NCBI RefSeq assembly: GCF_000524475.1
Contig: NZ_BAVQ01000088.1
Location: 1 to 50,571, forward strand
From: Tomitella biformata AHU 1821
Lineage (GTDB): Bacteria > Actinomycetota > Actinomycetes > Mycobacteriales > Mycobacteriaceae
Length of the DNA stretch: 50,571 bases
Direction: 5' to 3'
Shown: piece after piece, positions 1 to 8,343 of the stretch
How positions within the stretch are numbered: the stretch's first letter is position 1
Layout of the letters: each line of letters starts with the position of its first letter
Notes under the pieces: generated by a model
Database searches by the model: none
What the model was told of the DNA's origin: nothing
The model's input: only the letters and a program-made list of their open reading frames with translations
Program-made: the position numbers and the translations under genes

Positions 1-199
1 CACCAGACCTCTCCCACCTTCGACCCTAGCGGGCCGTCGAGCTGGGAAAACCCAACACCAAAACGATATAAGCCCGAATAATGCGAGCAGCGCCACCGCC
101 AGTGGCACCATCGGATCCTCTGGGTTGGAGGAGTGCCCCCGACCTACGGCTACGCCGGTATAGATGCTCGGCGAGGTCGGGGGATGGGACAATAGCGGC

Positions 200-538
200 A
201 TGAATAAGACGTCAATCGAAGCCCTCGTGCGTGAACTACGTGCCAAGTCCGACGCCACTGGTAAGAAAGTCGTGTCCGCTACCGTGTATGGGGGCAACGA
301 GAAGTCACTGCGACAGACACTGATCGTCATTGCCGCGGGTGGGGAACTTGGCGAGTATGGCAGCCCCAAAGAAGCCACCATATATGTGCTTTCCGGACGG
401 ATCACTCTGGAAGCGGCATCAGAGTCAGAATCATGGCGCGGCCGCGTCGGCACACTACTTGTGATGCCCCCCGGGCGATGCAAGATCACAGCCGACGAGG
501 ACGCAGCGCTCCTCGTGACGGTCTCCGTACGCCGCTGA
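200..538 (+). CDS. Cupin-domain protein, small
   Basis: A 112-residue protein with the look of a single cupin barrel. The central part (roughly residues 45-105) alternates short beta-like stretches with Gly/Pro turns, including G-x-L-G-E-Y-G and L-S-G-R, followed by V-M-P-P-G-R, which resemble cupin motifs 1 and 2. The canonical metal-binding histidines are missing, so it may not be a metal enzyme. I chose the ATG at 200 because the family-like start M-N-K-T-S follows it; the frame also opens at 164 without a better ribosome site. It stands alone and is probably a small regulatory or stress-associated cupin. Function is unknown. Confidence 0.6.
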   Translation: MNKTSIEALVRELRAKSDATGKKVVSATVYGGNEKSLRQTLIVIAAGGELGEYGSPKEATIYVLSGRITLEAASESESWRGRVGTLLVMPPGRCKITADEDAALLVTVSVRR

Positions 539-654
539 TCAGCCTTGCCTGCATGGCTACCATCAACCCACTGTAAATAAGCTGCGACGAGATTTTCCGC
601 GGTGCCGGGGGGTTGGCGAAGCGTGAGGCGGTGCGGCGTCCGAAGACGGCAAAA

Positions 655-689
655 TGTCAACACGACCCCGGCCCGGGATAGTGTTGACA
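655..689. promoter_or_regulatory. 35-bp concentric palindrome upstream of the ferredoxin gene
   Basis: TGTCAACAC (655-663) and GTGTTGACA (681-689) form a perfect 9-bp inverted repeat. The spacer contains a second perfect repeat, CCCGG-C-CCGGG (667-677), with the same centre at base 672. The right arm contains a consensus -35 hexamer TTGACA (684-689). This could be a repressor operator, a cruciform or an RNA hairpin; the protein is unknown. The ferredoxin start codon lies 75 bases downstream. Confidence 0.5.
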
Positions 690-763
690 AGGCACACCAG
701 ATGATGTGTGGGTACGGGCAGCCGGGCCCTGCGAGGGCCACGAGGGATTGGAGGCTCACGCCA

Positions 764-1099
764 ATGACTTACGTGATCGCCGAGCCGTGTGTGGATGTGT
801 TGGATCGATCGTGCGTCGAGGAATGTCCTGTCGACTGCATCTATGAGGGCTCACGGATGCTCTACATACAACCGGACGAGTGCATCGATTGCGGCGCATG
901 CGAGCCCGTATGCCCGGTCGAGGCCATCTCTTACGAGGATGACGTTCCTGACAGGTGGGTCAGCTATATCAGCGCCAATGCCGCATTTTTCGAGGTGCTC
1001 GGTTCACCCGGCGGGGCTGGCGTGCTCGGCACCACCGACCACGACCCGGAGTGGATCAAAGCTCTTCCACCGATGGGTGCTGTTACAAAGTTGAGTTGA
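764..1099 (+). CDS. fdxA: 7Fe ferredoxin, FdxA-like
   Basis: A 111-residue low-potential electron carrier. The N-terminal cluster site has cysteines in C-V-D-V ... C-V-E-E-C-P-V-D-C, and the second has C-I-D-C-G-A-C-E-P-V-C-P, together the usual 3Fe-4S plus 4Fe-4S arrangement of actinobacterial FdxA/FdxC. The open frame extends upstream to 602, but the ATG at 764 sits 9 bases after GGAGG (750-754) and gives the normal family length and N-terminus. A strong palindrome lies upstream. Such ferredoxins often feed oxygenases and P450s or are induced under low oxygen in mycobacteria; the partner here is not shown. Family call is firm, exact role is not. Confidence 0.85.
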   Translation: MTYVIAEPCVDVLDRSCVEECPVDCIYEGSRMLYIQPDECIDCGACEPVCPVEAISYEDDVPDRWVSYISANAAFFEVLGSPGGAGVLGTTDHDPEWIKALPPMGAVTKLS

Positions 1100-1285
1100 G
1101 CGGCGAGGAATCCAGCCATGCGACGTAGTTCTGCACCCTCGCCAGGTGCTCTCTGACGGTCTCAAAGGTCCGGCTGATGATCACCGCATCAAGGTTCGGT
1201 GACCGTGGGCAACCGCCTGGCCTTGTTGTTTTCGGTGTCAGCGCATTGCCTCCATTGTCAAGCCCCGAGTTTTGTGGACGATCTG

Positions 1286-1560
1286 TTAGTTGGTTTTAGT
1301 GAGTAGTTCGGCCGGGTTGGTCAAGGCGTGCAGCGCCTCGTATTCGGCGGGTGGGACGTGTCCGATCTCGCCATGAAGACGCCGATTATTGAACCAGTCG
1401 ACGTACTCGGCAACGGCGATCTCGACATCGTCGATGCCGCGCCAGGCGCCCTGGTGGCGGATCAGCTCGGCCTTGACCAACGAGTTGTACGCCTCCGCCA
1501 GAGCATTATCGTATGAGTCTCCCTTGGACCCGACGGAGGCGACGGCAGCGGCTACGATCG
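1286..1560 (-). mobile_element. IS3-family transposase (OrfB) remnant, C-terminal end
   Basis: The last ~90 codons encode the end of an IS3-type DDE integrase: G-D-S-Y-D-N-A-L-A-E-A, K-A-E-L-I, then Y-V-D-W-F-N-N-R-R-L-H and a normal stop. The catalytic glutamate region is retained, but the N-terminal half including the first two acidic residues is missing. The open frame continues upstream to 1735, but that extra sequence is antisense to a G6PDH remnant rather than transposase. A likely element end with GTCAAGCCCCGAGTTTTGTG lies around 1258-1277. It is a dead fragment, probably linked to the decay of the neighbouring zwf-like gene. Confidence 0.8.
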
Positions 1561-1577
1561 ATTCAGGATGACGGTGT

Positions 1578-2150
1578 TGCGTCGACCGGTTGAATCCGTC
1601 TGACCGCGCGGGCGCGCTTGTCGACATGATCCAATCGCACCTGCTGGAGGTGGTGTCGTTGGTTGCGATGGAGCCGCCCTCCCGGATCACAGGCCGAGAG
1701 TTGCGCGACGCCAAATCGGCGGTGCTGCGGGCCACCCACCGGTGGGGTGACGATCCGACGACGGCGACCCGGCATGGGCGCTAGACTGCTGGCACGGTGA
1801 TTGCAGCATGTCGAATTATCTGGACGAGCAAGGCATTGGGTAAGAGCCGCAAGCACATCGTCGTCAACTTCGCCGATGTGCGCCACCTGCGCGAGGGGCT
1901 CACCGGCGGCAACGGCCCTGACCGGTTGACCATCGGGCTCTGTCCTGACGTCACGGAATTACACCTGACGACGAACACCACGGAGGACCCATTTACGCTC
2001 GAGCAGTCGAGGTTCGCCACCGAACCGCGCCATTCCGAGCTCGACGCCTACAGCGAGGTGCTTGCGGCGATCCTCGATGGGGAATCGATGCTCTCGGCCC
2101 GTGGGGACGCCGCCGAAGAGTGTGGGGGTTTGCGACCCGACCCGGGCTGA
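1578..2150 (+). pseudogene. Glucose-6-phosphate dehydrogenase pseudogene, C-terminal half
   Basis: Two same-frame blocks match the C-terminal half of Zwf-type glucose-6-phosphate 1-dehydrogenase. The first (about 1596-1780) carries the M-I-Q-S-H-L-L-E-V-V and A-M-E-P-P block. The second (about 1827-2135) carries S-K-A-L-G, F-A-D-V-R-H-L, D-P-F-T-L-E-Q and R-G-D-A-A-E-E-C. An in-frame TAG at 1782-1784 replaces a tyrosine usually found there, and the segment that normally precedes the S-G-K-A-L-G block is deleted. The extreme C-terminus leaves the family in a way that suggests a frameshift after E-E-C. The N-terminal half is gone, replaced by IS3 sequence. Not functional; recognised from family knowledge. 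Confidence 0.8.
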
Positions 2151-2249
2151 CCGGTAGTGGCCCCGAGATTTTCGCAAACGCACGTTGTCCGGAGCGGGTG
2201 ACCGGAGGCTACGCGGTGCCCGAGCTGGCACCGGAAACTGATCGTCGTC

Positions 2250-2837
2250 ATGTCGACGGATGAGGCCAAGGACGCATACAGTGCGCGCGCGAGAGAAGTT
2301 ACAGAAATGCTCGGCGTGCAGGTTTCCGCCGCGGACCCGAACCGCGCCGTCATCGAGCCGTGGGCTGACACGGTCAAGGGCCGAATTCTGGACGTGGGCT
2401 CGGGCACCGGTCGCTGGGCTGGTCACCTCGCCGGTCTCGGCCACAGTATCGACGGGCTGGAGCCCGTCGATCAACTTGTAGATATCGCCCGCAAGTCCCA
2501 CCCTGCAGTGCTATTCCGGCTCGGCGCAATTGCCGACCTCGCCGATTCGGATGACCGCTGGGCGGGCATCCTTGCCTGGTACTCGCTCATCCATCTGGGG
2601 CCCGACGAGCTTCCGAACGCACTCGCAACCCTCCGCTCGGTGCTCGAAGACGACGGCACCATGCTCATGTCCTTCTTCTCGGGCCCGCGCCTCGAACCGT
2701 TCGATCACCCGGTGGCCACCGCATACCGATGGCCGATGCCGGACATGGCCCGCGCCTTGGGCCAAGCAGGGCTCGAGGTGATTGGCGAACGCTGGGACGG
2801 GTTGACGCCCCACGCAATCATGCTGGTACGCGTTTAG
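2250..2837 (+). CDS. Class I SAM-dependent methyltransferase
   Basis: A 195-residue Rossmann-fold methyltransferase. Motif I is clear: [11 protein letters not shown] at about residues 46-56, followed by the acidic loop D-G-L-E-P-V that would hold the ribose, an L-A-D-S-D-D segment, and the post-motif region [12 protein letters not shown] typical of methyltransf_11/25 proteins. Length fits a complete domain. No strong ribosome site precedes the ATG at 2250; the N-terminal Y-S-A-R-A-R-E pattern is normal for the family. It stands alone between pseudogenes, so the substrate cannot be inferred. Confidence 0.8.
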   Translation: MSTDEAKDAYSARAREVTEMLGVQVSAADPNRAVIEPWADTVKGRILDVGSGTGRWAGHLAGLGHSIDGLEPVDQLVDIARKSHPAVLFRLGAIADLADSDDRWAGILAWYSLIHLGPDELPNALATLRSVLEDDGTMLMSFFSGPRLEPFDHPVATAYRWPMPDMARALGQAGLEVIGERWDGLTPHAIMLVRV

Positions 2838-3116
2838 CGCCGACGTGACCGCGGTCAGAGCGGCGGCGCCATCGCGGGTGAGCGTTGCGAAGTGGCGCCT
2901 GTCGGGGATGGAGATGGTCGTCGGCCGAGACTGTAACACCGCGTCCTTCGAGCTGCGCGGCAGCAGAATCTGCAGTGTGGCGGGATCGATTCGCGACCGG
3001 CCTGCAGTGTCGCTGCGGCGGTCACCCAATGACGCACCTGATCGGTGTGTTGGAGCAGTTGCGCGCGTTCGGCCCGGTTCACAGGTGATCAGTGGCAGTC
3101 GTGCCTGCAATCCGAT

Positions 3117-3566
3117 TCACGACGGCTCGGTCGGCGCACTTTCGGTTTCGGGCCCGAAGACGAAGCGGCGCCCGGAGACCTCGGTGAGGTCGATCGCGAT
3201 GATCTCCGCCTTCCAGGTCGTCACCCAGGGGCGCAGTTTGAGCTCATCGACTATCGCGATCTCGGCCGAGTCGCTCACGATGCGGGCATGTCCGTAGGCG
3301 ATGACGCTGGTGGCACCTTCTTTCGAGACTTCATCGACTTCGAAGGCGACCCGCTTATGCGCGGCGGCGGTGAACAACTTGTTGCCCGGGGCGGAGCGGA
3401 TGTAGAGGGTGCCTGACTGCCCGCGTCCGTCGCGCCAGGCGTAATTCACCGGAACGATGTGCGGTTCATCAGCGAGCACCATGGCGAGTCGGCCGAAGCG
3501 GTGGGCGGCTAGAAATGCGGCCGCGTCCGGTTGGGAAAGTTCGGCCACAGCAGCATCAGAAGGCAT
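3117..3566 (-). CDS. Pyridoxamine 5'-phosphate oxidase-like FMN-binding protein
   Basis: A 149-residue split-barrel flavoprotein-like protein. The N-terminal A-A-H-R-F-G-R-L-A, followed by P-H-I-V-P-V-N-Y, is characteristic of small actinobacterial PPOX-like proteins that bind FMN or F420. Y-I-R-S-A-P-G-N-K and V-A-F-E-V-D-E follow at normal spacing. The start ATG at 3566 gives the expected family N-terminus. Several mycobacterial relatives are stress- or dormancy-associated, but nothing here proves regulation or substrate. The 279 bases between this gene and the methyltransferase contain no gene I can support. Confidence 0.8.
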   Translation of the reverse strand: MPSDAAVAELSQPDAAAFLAAHRFGRLAMVLADEPHIVPVNYAWRDGRGQSGTLYIRSAPGNKLFTAAAHKRVAFEVDEVSKEGATSVIAYGHARIVSDSAEIAIVDELKLRPWVTTWKAEIIAIDLTEVSGRRFVFGPETESAPTEPS

Positions 3567-3620
3567 GGCCTGAGATTAGCAGTCACTAAGTGGTCGCGGT
3601 TGTAAGTTCGTCGGGGGTGC

Positions 3621-3769
3621 TCATGCCGCGGTGTCGACTACGAGGTTGTCATCGAGGGTGTGCTGGTCGAGCCGGGCCAGGAACTCCGCCAGGCCGGTGG
3701 TGCTGAACTTCCATTTGAACGGACGAGCAGCAGCGTTGTAATGATCCTCGAATAGGGCAAACTGCTTGG
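3621..3769 (-). mobile_element. IS630-family transposase remnant, C-terminal tail
   Basis: About 48 codons ending at a normal stop encode F-E-D-H-Y-N-A-A-A-R-P-F-K-W-K-F-S and L-A-E-F-L-A-R-L-D-Q-H, the typical last segment of IS630-type DDE transposases after the third catalytic residue. The rest of the element is absent; upstream sequence on this strand is antisense to the HsdR remnant. The break at about 3770 marks the junction of the two fragments. Confidence 0.65.
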
Positions 3770-4440
3770 CCGCCCCGGCACGTCCGGCAACCCGCCCAGC
3801 GGCGGCTACAACGCGGCCTACCTGTGGGAACAAGTGTGGGAACGCGAGGCGTGGGTGGACCTGATCGGCAACTTCATCCACATCGAGGGCGACCGGTTCT
3901 TTTGCCCGCTTCCAACAGTGGCACGCGGTCGGCTCGATCCTCGCCGCCACCTACATGGACGGCACCGGCGTCGACCGGCTGATCATGCACTCGCCCGGCT
4001 CGGGCAAGTCCAATACCATCGCCTGGTCCGCGCACTCGCTGTCCCGGTTGTACGACGCCGCTGATCAGCCGATCTTGGACAAGGTTGTGGTGGTCACCGA
4101 CCGGCGGGTCCTGGACAAACAACCCCAAGATACCGTCGCCGGGCTCGACCACACTCCGGGCACGATCGTGCGAGTGGACCAGCACTCCAGCCAACTCAAG
4201 GACGCGCTGGAAGGCAATGCCGCCTGCATCATCATCACCACCCTGCAGAAGTTCCCCGAGGTGGCGAAGGCCGCCGCGAAGGGACGCTGCTGACGGTGAG
4301 ACGAAGGGCGTGGCCGGGCGGAAACTCGCCATGATCATCGACGAGGCGCACTCCTCGACCACCGGCGACGCCGTCAAGCAACTGAAGAACGGATGACGCG
4401 CTGTTGGAGTCGGCGCGCAACCGCGGCAAGCAAAAGAACC
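3770..4440 (+). pseudogene. Type I restriction endonuclease HsdR pseudogene fragment
   Basis: The sequence encodes an internal HsdR piece split over several frames. First comes G-N-P-P-S-G-G-Y-N-A-A-Y-L-W-E-Q-V-W (about 3790-3840). A frame change near 3898 gives F-A-R-F-Q-Q-W-H-A-V and the helicase Walker A region H-S-P-G-S-G-K-S-N-T-I-A-W (about 3985-4025), followed by V-V-V-T-D-R-R-V-L-D. A second frame change near 4290 gives the DEAH-type box I-I-D-E-A-H-S-S-T-T-G (about 4330-4365), and a third near 4393 leads to D-D-A-L-L-E-S-A-R-N-R-G-K. Both ends are missing and no hsdM or hsdS is nearby. It is the remnant of a type I restriction system. Confidence 0.8.
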
Positions 4441-4623
4441 GACCCTCCCCAGGCCGGCCGCCCCAAACACTGACAGGCAATTCATATCAAAGACGGGTTT
4501 TTCGTACGCGTCCTTGTTAGCGTCTGTAGTCAACGCCACTCGGCGTCGCGCCCTCCTAAGATACAAGCTTTCACGCCCGTGGGCCGTAGCCGTTCGCGCT
4601 GGTACTCGGCTGAAAGGGCTCTC

Positions 4624-7600
4624 ATGAATTCATCGATGAACAGCGCGCTGACCGATACGCTGATCAGTACCCGGAGGTTCTTCCGCAAGAACGAATCGGT
4701 GGCTTCTGACGGGCGCACGCTGCTCAAACTCGGTGGCCGTTCCGGCGATGCGTTCTACCGGGACCGCTGGAGCCACGACAAGGTGGTTCGGTCCACCCAC
4801 GGCGTGAACTGCACCGGCTCCTGCTCGTGGCACGTCTACGTCAAAGACGGCATCATCACCTGGGAGACCCAAGCCGTCGACTACCCCAGCACGGGGCCAG
4901 ACAAGCCCGAGTACGAGCCGCGCGGGTGCCCTCGCGGCGCATCTTTCTCCTGGTACACGTATTCGCCCACCCGCACCCGATACCCATATATCCGCGGCGT
5001 CCTGCTCGAGATGTACCGCGAGGCCAAAGCTCGACTAGGTGACCCGGTGCTCGCCTGGGCCGACATCACCGAGGACCCAGAACGCTCGACACGTTACAAG
5101 CGGGCCCGCGGGAAGGGCGGCCTAGTCCGCGCGAGCTGGGACGAGGCCATCGAGATCGTCGCCGCGGCGCATGTGCACACCATCCGCAAGTGGGGGCCGG
5201 ACCGCGTCGCCGGGTTCTCCCCCATCCCCGCCATGTCGATGGTCTCCCACGCCTCCGGCGCGCGCTTCGTCAACCTGATCGGCGGCTCGATGCTGAGCTT
5301 CTACGACTGGTACGCGGACATGCCGGTCGCTTCTCCGCAGGTCTTCGGTGACCAGACCGACGTGCCGGAGTCCGGAGATTGGTGGGACTCGACGTACTTG
5401 ATGATTTGGGGCACCAACGTCCCCGTCACCCGGACCCCCGACGCGCACTGGATGATCGAGGCCCGCTACCGCGGGCAGAAGGTCATCGTCGTCTCCCCCG
5501 ACTTCGCCGACTCCACCAAATTCGCCGACGAATGGATGCCCGCCCGGCCAGGCACCGACGGCGCCCTGGCGATGGCCATGGGGCACGTGATCCTCAAGGA
5601 ATTTTACGTCGACCGCGAGACGCCCTACTTCACCAACTACGTCAAGCAGTTCACCGACCTCCCGTTCCTCGTCACACTGGATGAGGCACTTGACGCCAAC
5701 GGCGAGCGAACCCACACGGCAGGCAAGTTCCTCACCGCCTCCGACCTGGACGGCGAGATCGATCCCGAGATCGAGAACCCCGCCTTCAAGACCGTATTGG
5801 TCGACACCGCCACCAACCAGCTGCGTGTGCCTCCAGGCACCCTGGGCCACCGCTACGGCGAGACCGGCGAGGGGCACTGGAACCTCGACCTCGGCGACAT
5901 CGACCCGAAGCTCTCCCTGCTCGACGGCGCCGACGAGGCGGTCACCGTAGACCTGCCCCGCTTTGACGCTGGTCAGGGAAATATGGGCGTCGTCCGCCGC
6001 GGGGTGCCGGCCCGCCGAGTCGCGGGCCGGCTGGTCACCACGGTGTTCGACCTCTTGCTGGCGCAGTACGGTGTCGGCCGCCCCGGCCTGCCCGGCGAAT
6101 GGGCCAGCGGGTACGACGACGCAACCTCCCCCAACACGCCCGCCTGGCAGGCCCCGATCACCGGGGTCACCGCCGAGGCCGCCGAGCGGATCGGCAGGGA
6201 GTTCGCGCAAAACGCCTCCGACTCGCACGGGCGATCCATGATCTTGATGGGCGCCGGCACCAACCACTGGTTCCACTCCGACACGACCTACCGCACGTTC
6301 CTGACCATGACCACGATCACCGGCTGTCAGGGCGTCAATGGCGGCGGCTGGGCCCACTACGTCGGCCAGGAGAAGGTGCGCCCGCTGACGGGTTACAACC
6401 AGCTGGCCAACGGACTGGACTGGCTGCGCCCACCGCGCAACATGGTGCAGACCGCCTACTGGTATCTGCACACCGACCAGTTCCGATACGACCAGTTCGG
6501 CGCCGACACCCTGACCGCCCAGACCGGTAGCGGGCAACTCGCCGGCAAGACCACCGCCGATGTCATCGCGCAATCCGCGAGGCTGGGCTGGATGCCCTCC
6601 TACCCCACCTTCGACCGGAACCCACTCGTGATCGGCGCGCAGGCGCGGGAGGCGGGCAAGCCGGCCAAGGATTATGTGGTCGAGGAGCTCAAGGCGGGCA
6701 GGCTGAACTTCGCCGCCGAGGACCCCGACGCGCCAGAGAACTTTCCCCGCGTGTTGTCGCTGTGGCGCAGCAACCTGTTCGGCTCCTCGGCCAAGGGCAA
6801 CGAGTACTTCCTCAACCACCTCCTCGGCACCTCGCACACCATCAGCGCGAAGGAGACCGCCGAACAGTTCCGGCCCAAGGAGGTCAAGTGGCATGATGAG
6901 GCGCCCATCGGCAAGCTCGACCTGTTGACCACCCTCGACTTCCGCATGACCAGCTCGACCCTGCTCTCGGACATCGTTCTACCGGCCGCCACGTGGTACG
7001 AGAAGTACGACCTCTCGACCACCGACATGCACCCGTTCGTGAACTCGTTCAATCCGGCGGTGTCCCCGCCCTGGCAATCGCGCACCGACTGGGACGCCTG
7101 GCAGCAGATTTCCCAGGTATTCAGCACGCTCGCCGCCCGCCACCTCGGCAAGCAGACTGACGTCGTCGCCGTGCCCCTGACCCATGACACCCCCGACGCC
7201 ATGGCCTCGCCGCACGGCCGGGTCCGGGACTGGAAGTACGGGGAGTGCGAGCCTGAGCCCGGCGTCACGATGCCAAAGATCGTCGAAGTCGAACGCGACT
7301 ACACCGCCATCTCCGACATGATGCGCTCCATCGGCCCGCTCATGGACACCCTGGGCGCGACCACCAAGGGCGTCACCTTCGACGTGGGCAAGGAGATCGA
7401 GCACCTCAAGATCAAGAACGGCGTCGTCCGCGGCGGAATTGCCGACGGCCGACCCGACATCCGCCGGGACATCCAAGCCTGCGAGATGATCCTGACGCTT
7501 TCGGGCACCACCAATGGCCGGCTCGCCACCCAGGGTTTCAAGACGCTGGAGAAACGCACCGGGACTCTGCTGCATGATTTGGCGGCCGAACACGAGGGCC

Positions 7601-8343
7601 ACCGCGTCACCTTCGCCGACACCCAGAACGGCCCCGCCCCGGTGATCACCTCGCCGGAATGGTCCGGCTCCGAGGCCGGCGGACGCCGCTACTCGCCCTT
7701 CACCATCAACGTCGAGCGGCTGAAACCGTGGCACACGCTGACCGGACGCCAGCATTTCTACCTCGACCACGACTGGATGATCGAGCTTGGCGAGGGCCTG
7801 CCGATCTTCCGGCCGCCACTGGACATGACCGCGCTCTTCGATGAGCCCGCCATCGGCGACACGCCCGACAGCGGAACCCCCAACCGCGGCATCTCGGTGC
7901 GCTATCTCACCCCGCACAACAAGTGGTCGATCCACTCAGAATACCAGGACAACCTGTTCATGCTGTCGCTGTTCCGCGGCGGCCCCGGCATCTGGATGAG
8001 CCCGCAGGACGCCGCAAAGATCGGCGTCAAGGACAACGAGTGGATCGAGGCGGTCAACCGCAACGGGGCGACAACTGCCCGCGCCATCGTCTCGCATCGG
8101 ATGCCGGAGGGGACGGTGTTCATGTACCACTCCCAGGACCGGCTCATCGACATGCCGATCTCCGAAACCACCAACCAGCGCGGCGGCAACCACAACTCGC
8201 TGACCCGCCTGATGATCAAGCCCACCCACATGATCGGCGGTTACGCCCAGCAAACCTACGCGTTCAACTACATGGGCCCCACCGGCAATCAGCGCGACGA
8301 GGTCACCGTGATCCGCCGCCGCAATCAGGAGGTGCAGTACTGA
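4624..8343 (+). CDS. narG: Respiratory nitrate reductase alpha subunit NarG
   Basis: A 1239-residue molybdenum bis-MGD catalytic subunit that reduces nitrate to nitrite at the cytoplasmic face of the membrane. The N-terminal H-G-V-N-C-T-G-S-C-S-W segment provides the His and Cys ligands of the FS0 cluster. F-Y-D-W-Y-A-D-M-P contains the expected Mo-ligand aspartate, and the end carries the N-Q-R-D-E-V-T-V-I-R-R-R tail of NarG. The frame opens at 4579, but the ATG at 4624 follows an AAAGGG site and gives family length. It is the first gene of narGHJI; its stop overlaps the narH start (TGATG). No narK or nitrate-responsive regulator is in the window. The promoter should lie within 4441-4623, where I see no confident FNR-like site. 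Confidence 0.97.
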   Translation: MNSSMNSALTDTLISTRRFFRKNESVASDGRTLLKLGGRSGDAFYRDRWSHDKVVRSTHGVNCTGSCSWHVYVKDGIITWETQAVDYPSTGPDKPEYEPRGCPRGASFSWYTYSPTRTRYPYIRGVLLEMYREAKARLGDPVLAWADITEDPERSTRYKRARGKGGLVRASWDEAIEIVAAAHVHTIRKWGPDRVAGFSPIPAMSMVSHASGARFVNLIGGSMLSFYDWYADMPVASPQVFGDQTDVPESGDWWDSTYLMIWGTNVPVTRTPDAHWMIEARYRGQKVIVVSPDFADSTKFADEWMPARPGTDGALAMAMGHVILKEFYVDRETPYFTNYVKQFTDLPFLVTLDEALDANGERTHTAGKFLTASDLDGEIDPEIENPAFKTVLVDTATNQLRVPPGTLGHRYGETGEGHWNLDLGDIDPKLSLLDGADEAVTVDLPRFDAGQGNMGVVRRGVPARRVAGRLVTTVFDLLLAQYGVGRPGLPGEWASGYDDATSPNTPAWQAPITGVTAEAAERIGREFAQNASDSHGRSMILMGAGTNHWFHSDTTYRTFLTMTTITGCQGVNGGGWAHYVGQEKVRPLTGYNQLANGLDWLRPPRNMVQTAYWYLHTDQFRYDQFGADTLTAQTGSGQLAGKTTADVIAQSARLGWMPSYPTFDRNPLVIGAQAREAGKPAKDYVVEELKAGRLNFAAEDPDAPENFPRVLSLWRSNLFGSSAKGNEYFLNHLLGTSHTISAKETAEQFRPKEVKWHDEAPIGKLDLLTTLDFRMTSSTLLSDIVLPAATWYEKYDLSTTDMHPFVNSFNPAVSPPWQSRTDWDAWQQISQVFSTLAARHLGKQTDVVAVPLTHDTPDAMASPHGRVRDWKYGECEPEPGVTMPKIVEVERDYTAISDMMRSIGPLMDTLGATTKGVTFDVGKEIEHLKIKNGVVRGGIADGRPDIRRDIQACEMILTLSGTTNGRLATQGFKTLEKRTGTLLHDLAAEHEGHRVTFADTQNGPAPVITSPEWSGSEAGGRRYSPFTINVERLKPWHTLTGRQHFYLDHDWMIELGEGLPIFRPPLDMTALFDEPAIGDTPDSGTPNRGISVRYLTPHNKWSIHSEYQDNLFMLSLFRGGPGIWMSPQDAAKIGVKDNEWIEAVNRNGATTARAIVSHRMPEGTVFMYHSQDRLIDMPISETTNQRGGNHNSLTRLMIKPTHMIGGYAQQTYAFNYMGPTGNQRDEVTVIRRRNQEVQY

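Noticed and set aside
655-689. A DosR-type dormancy box before the ferredoxin gene
   Set aside because: The palindrome lacks the GGGACT/AGTCCC core of DosR sites, so the known mycobacterial control is not supported.
1083-1196. A coding-like stretch on the minus strand ending in L-N-S-T-L and a stop
   Set aside because: It has plausible codon use but no start, no recognised family and overlaps the ferredoxin 3' end; it may be the tail of a lost gene but cannot be supported.
2838-3116. Possible protein-coding remnant on the minus strand between the methyltransferase and the PPOX-like gene
   Set aside because: Open frames exist but no family features or ribosome site could be recognised.
5122-6894. 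A 590-codon open frame on the minus strand
   Set aside because: It is antisense to narG, with composition typical of a shadow frame in high-GC DNA and no domain.
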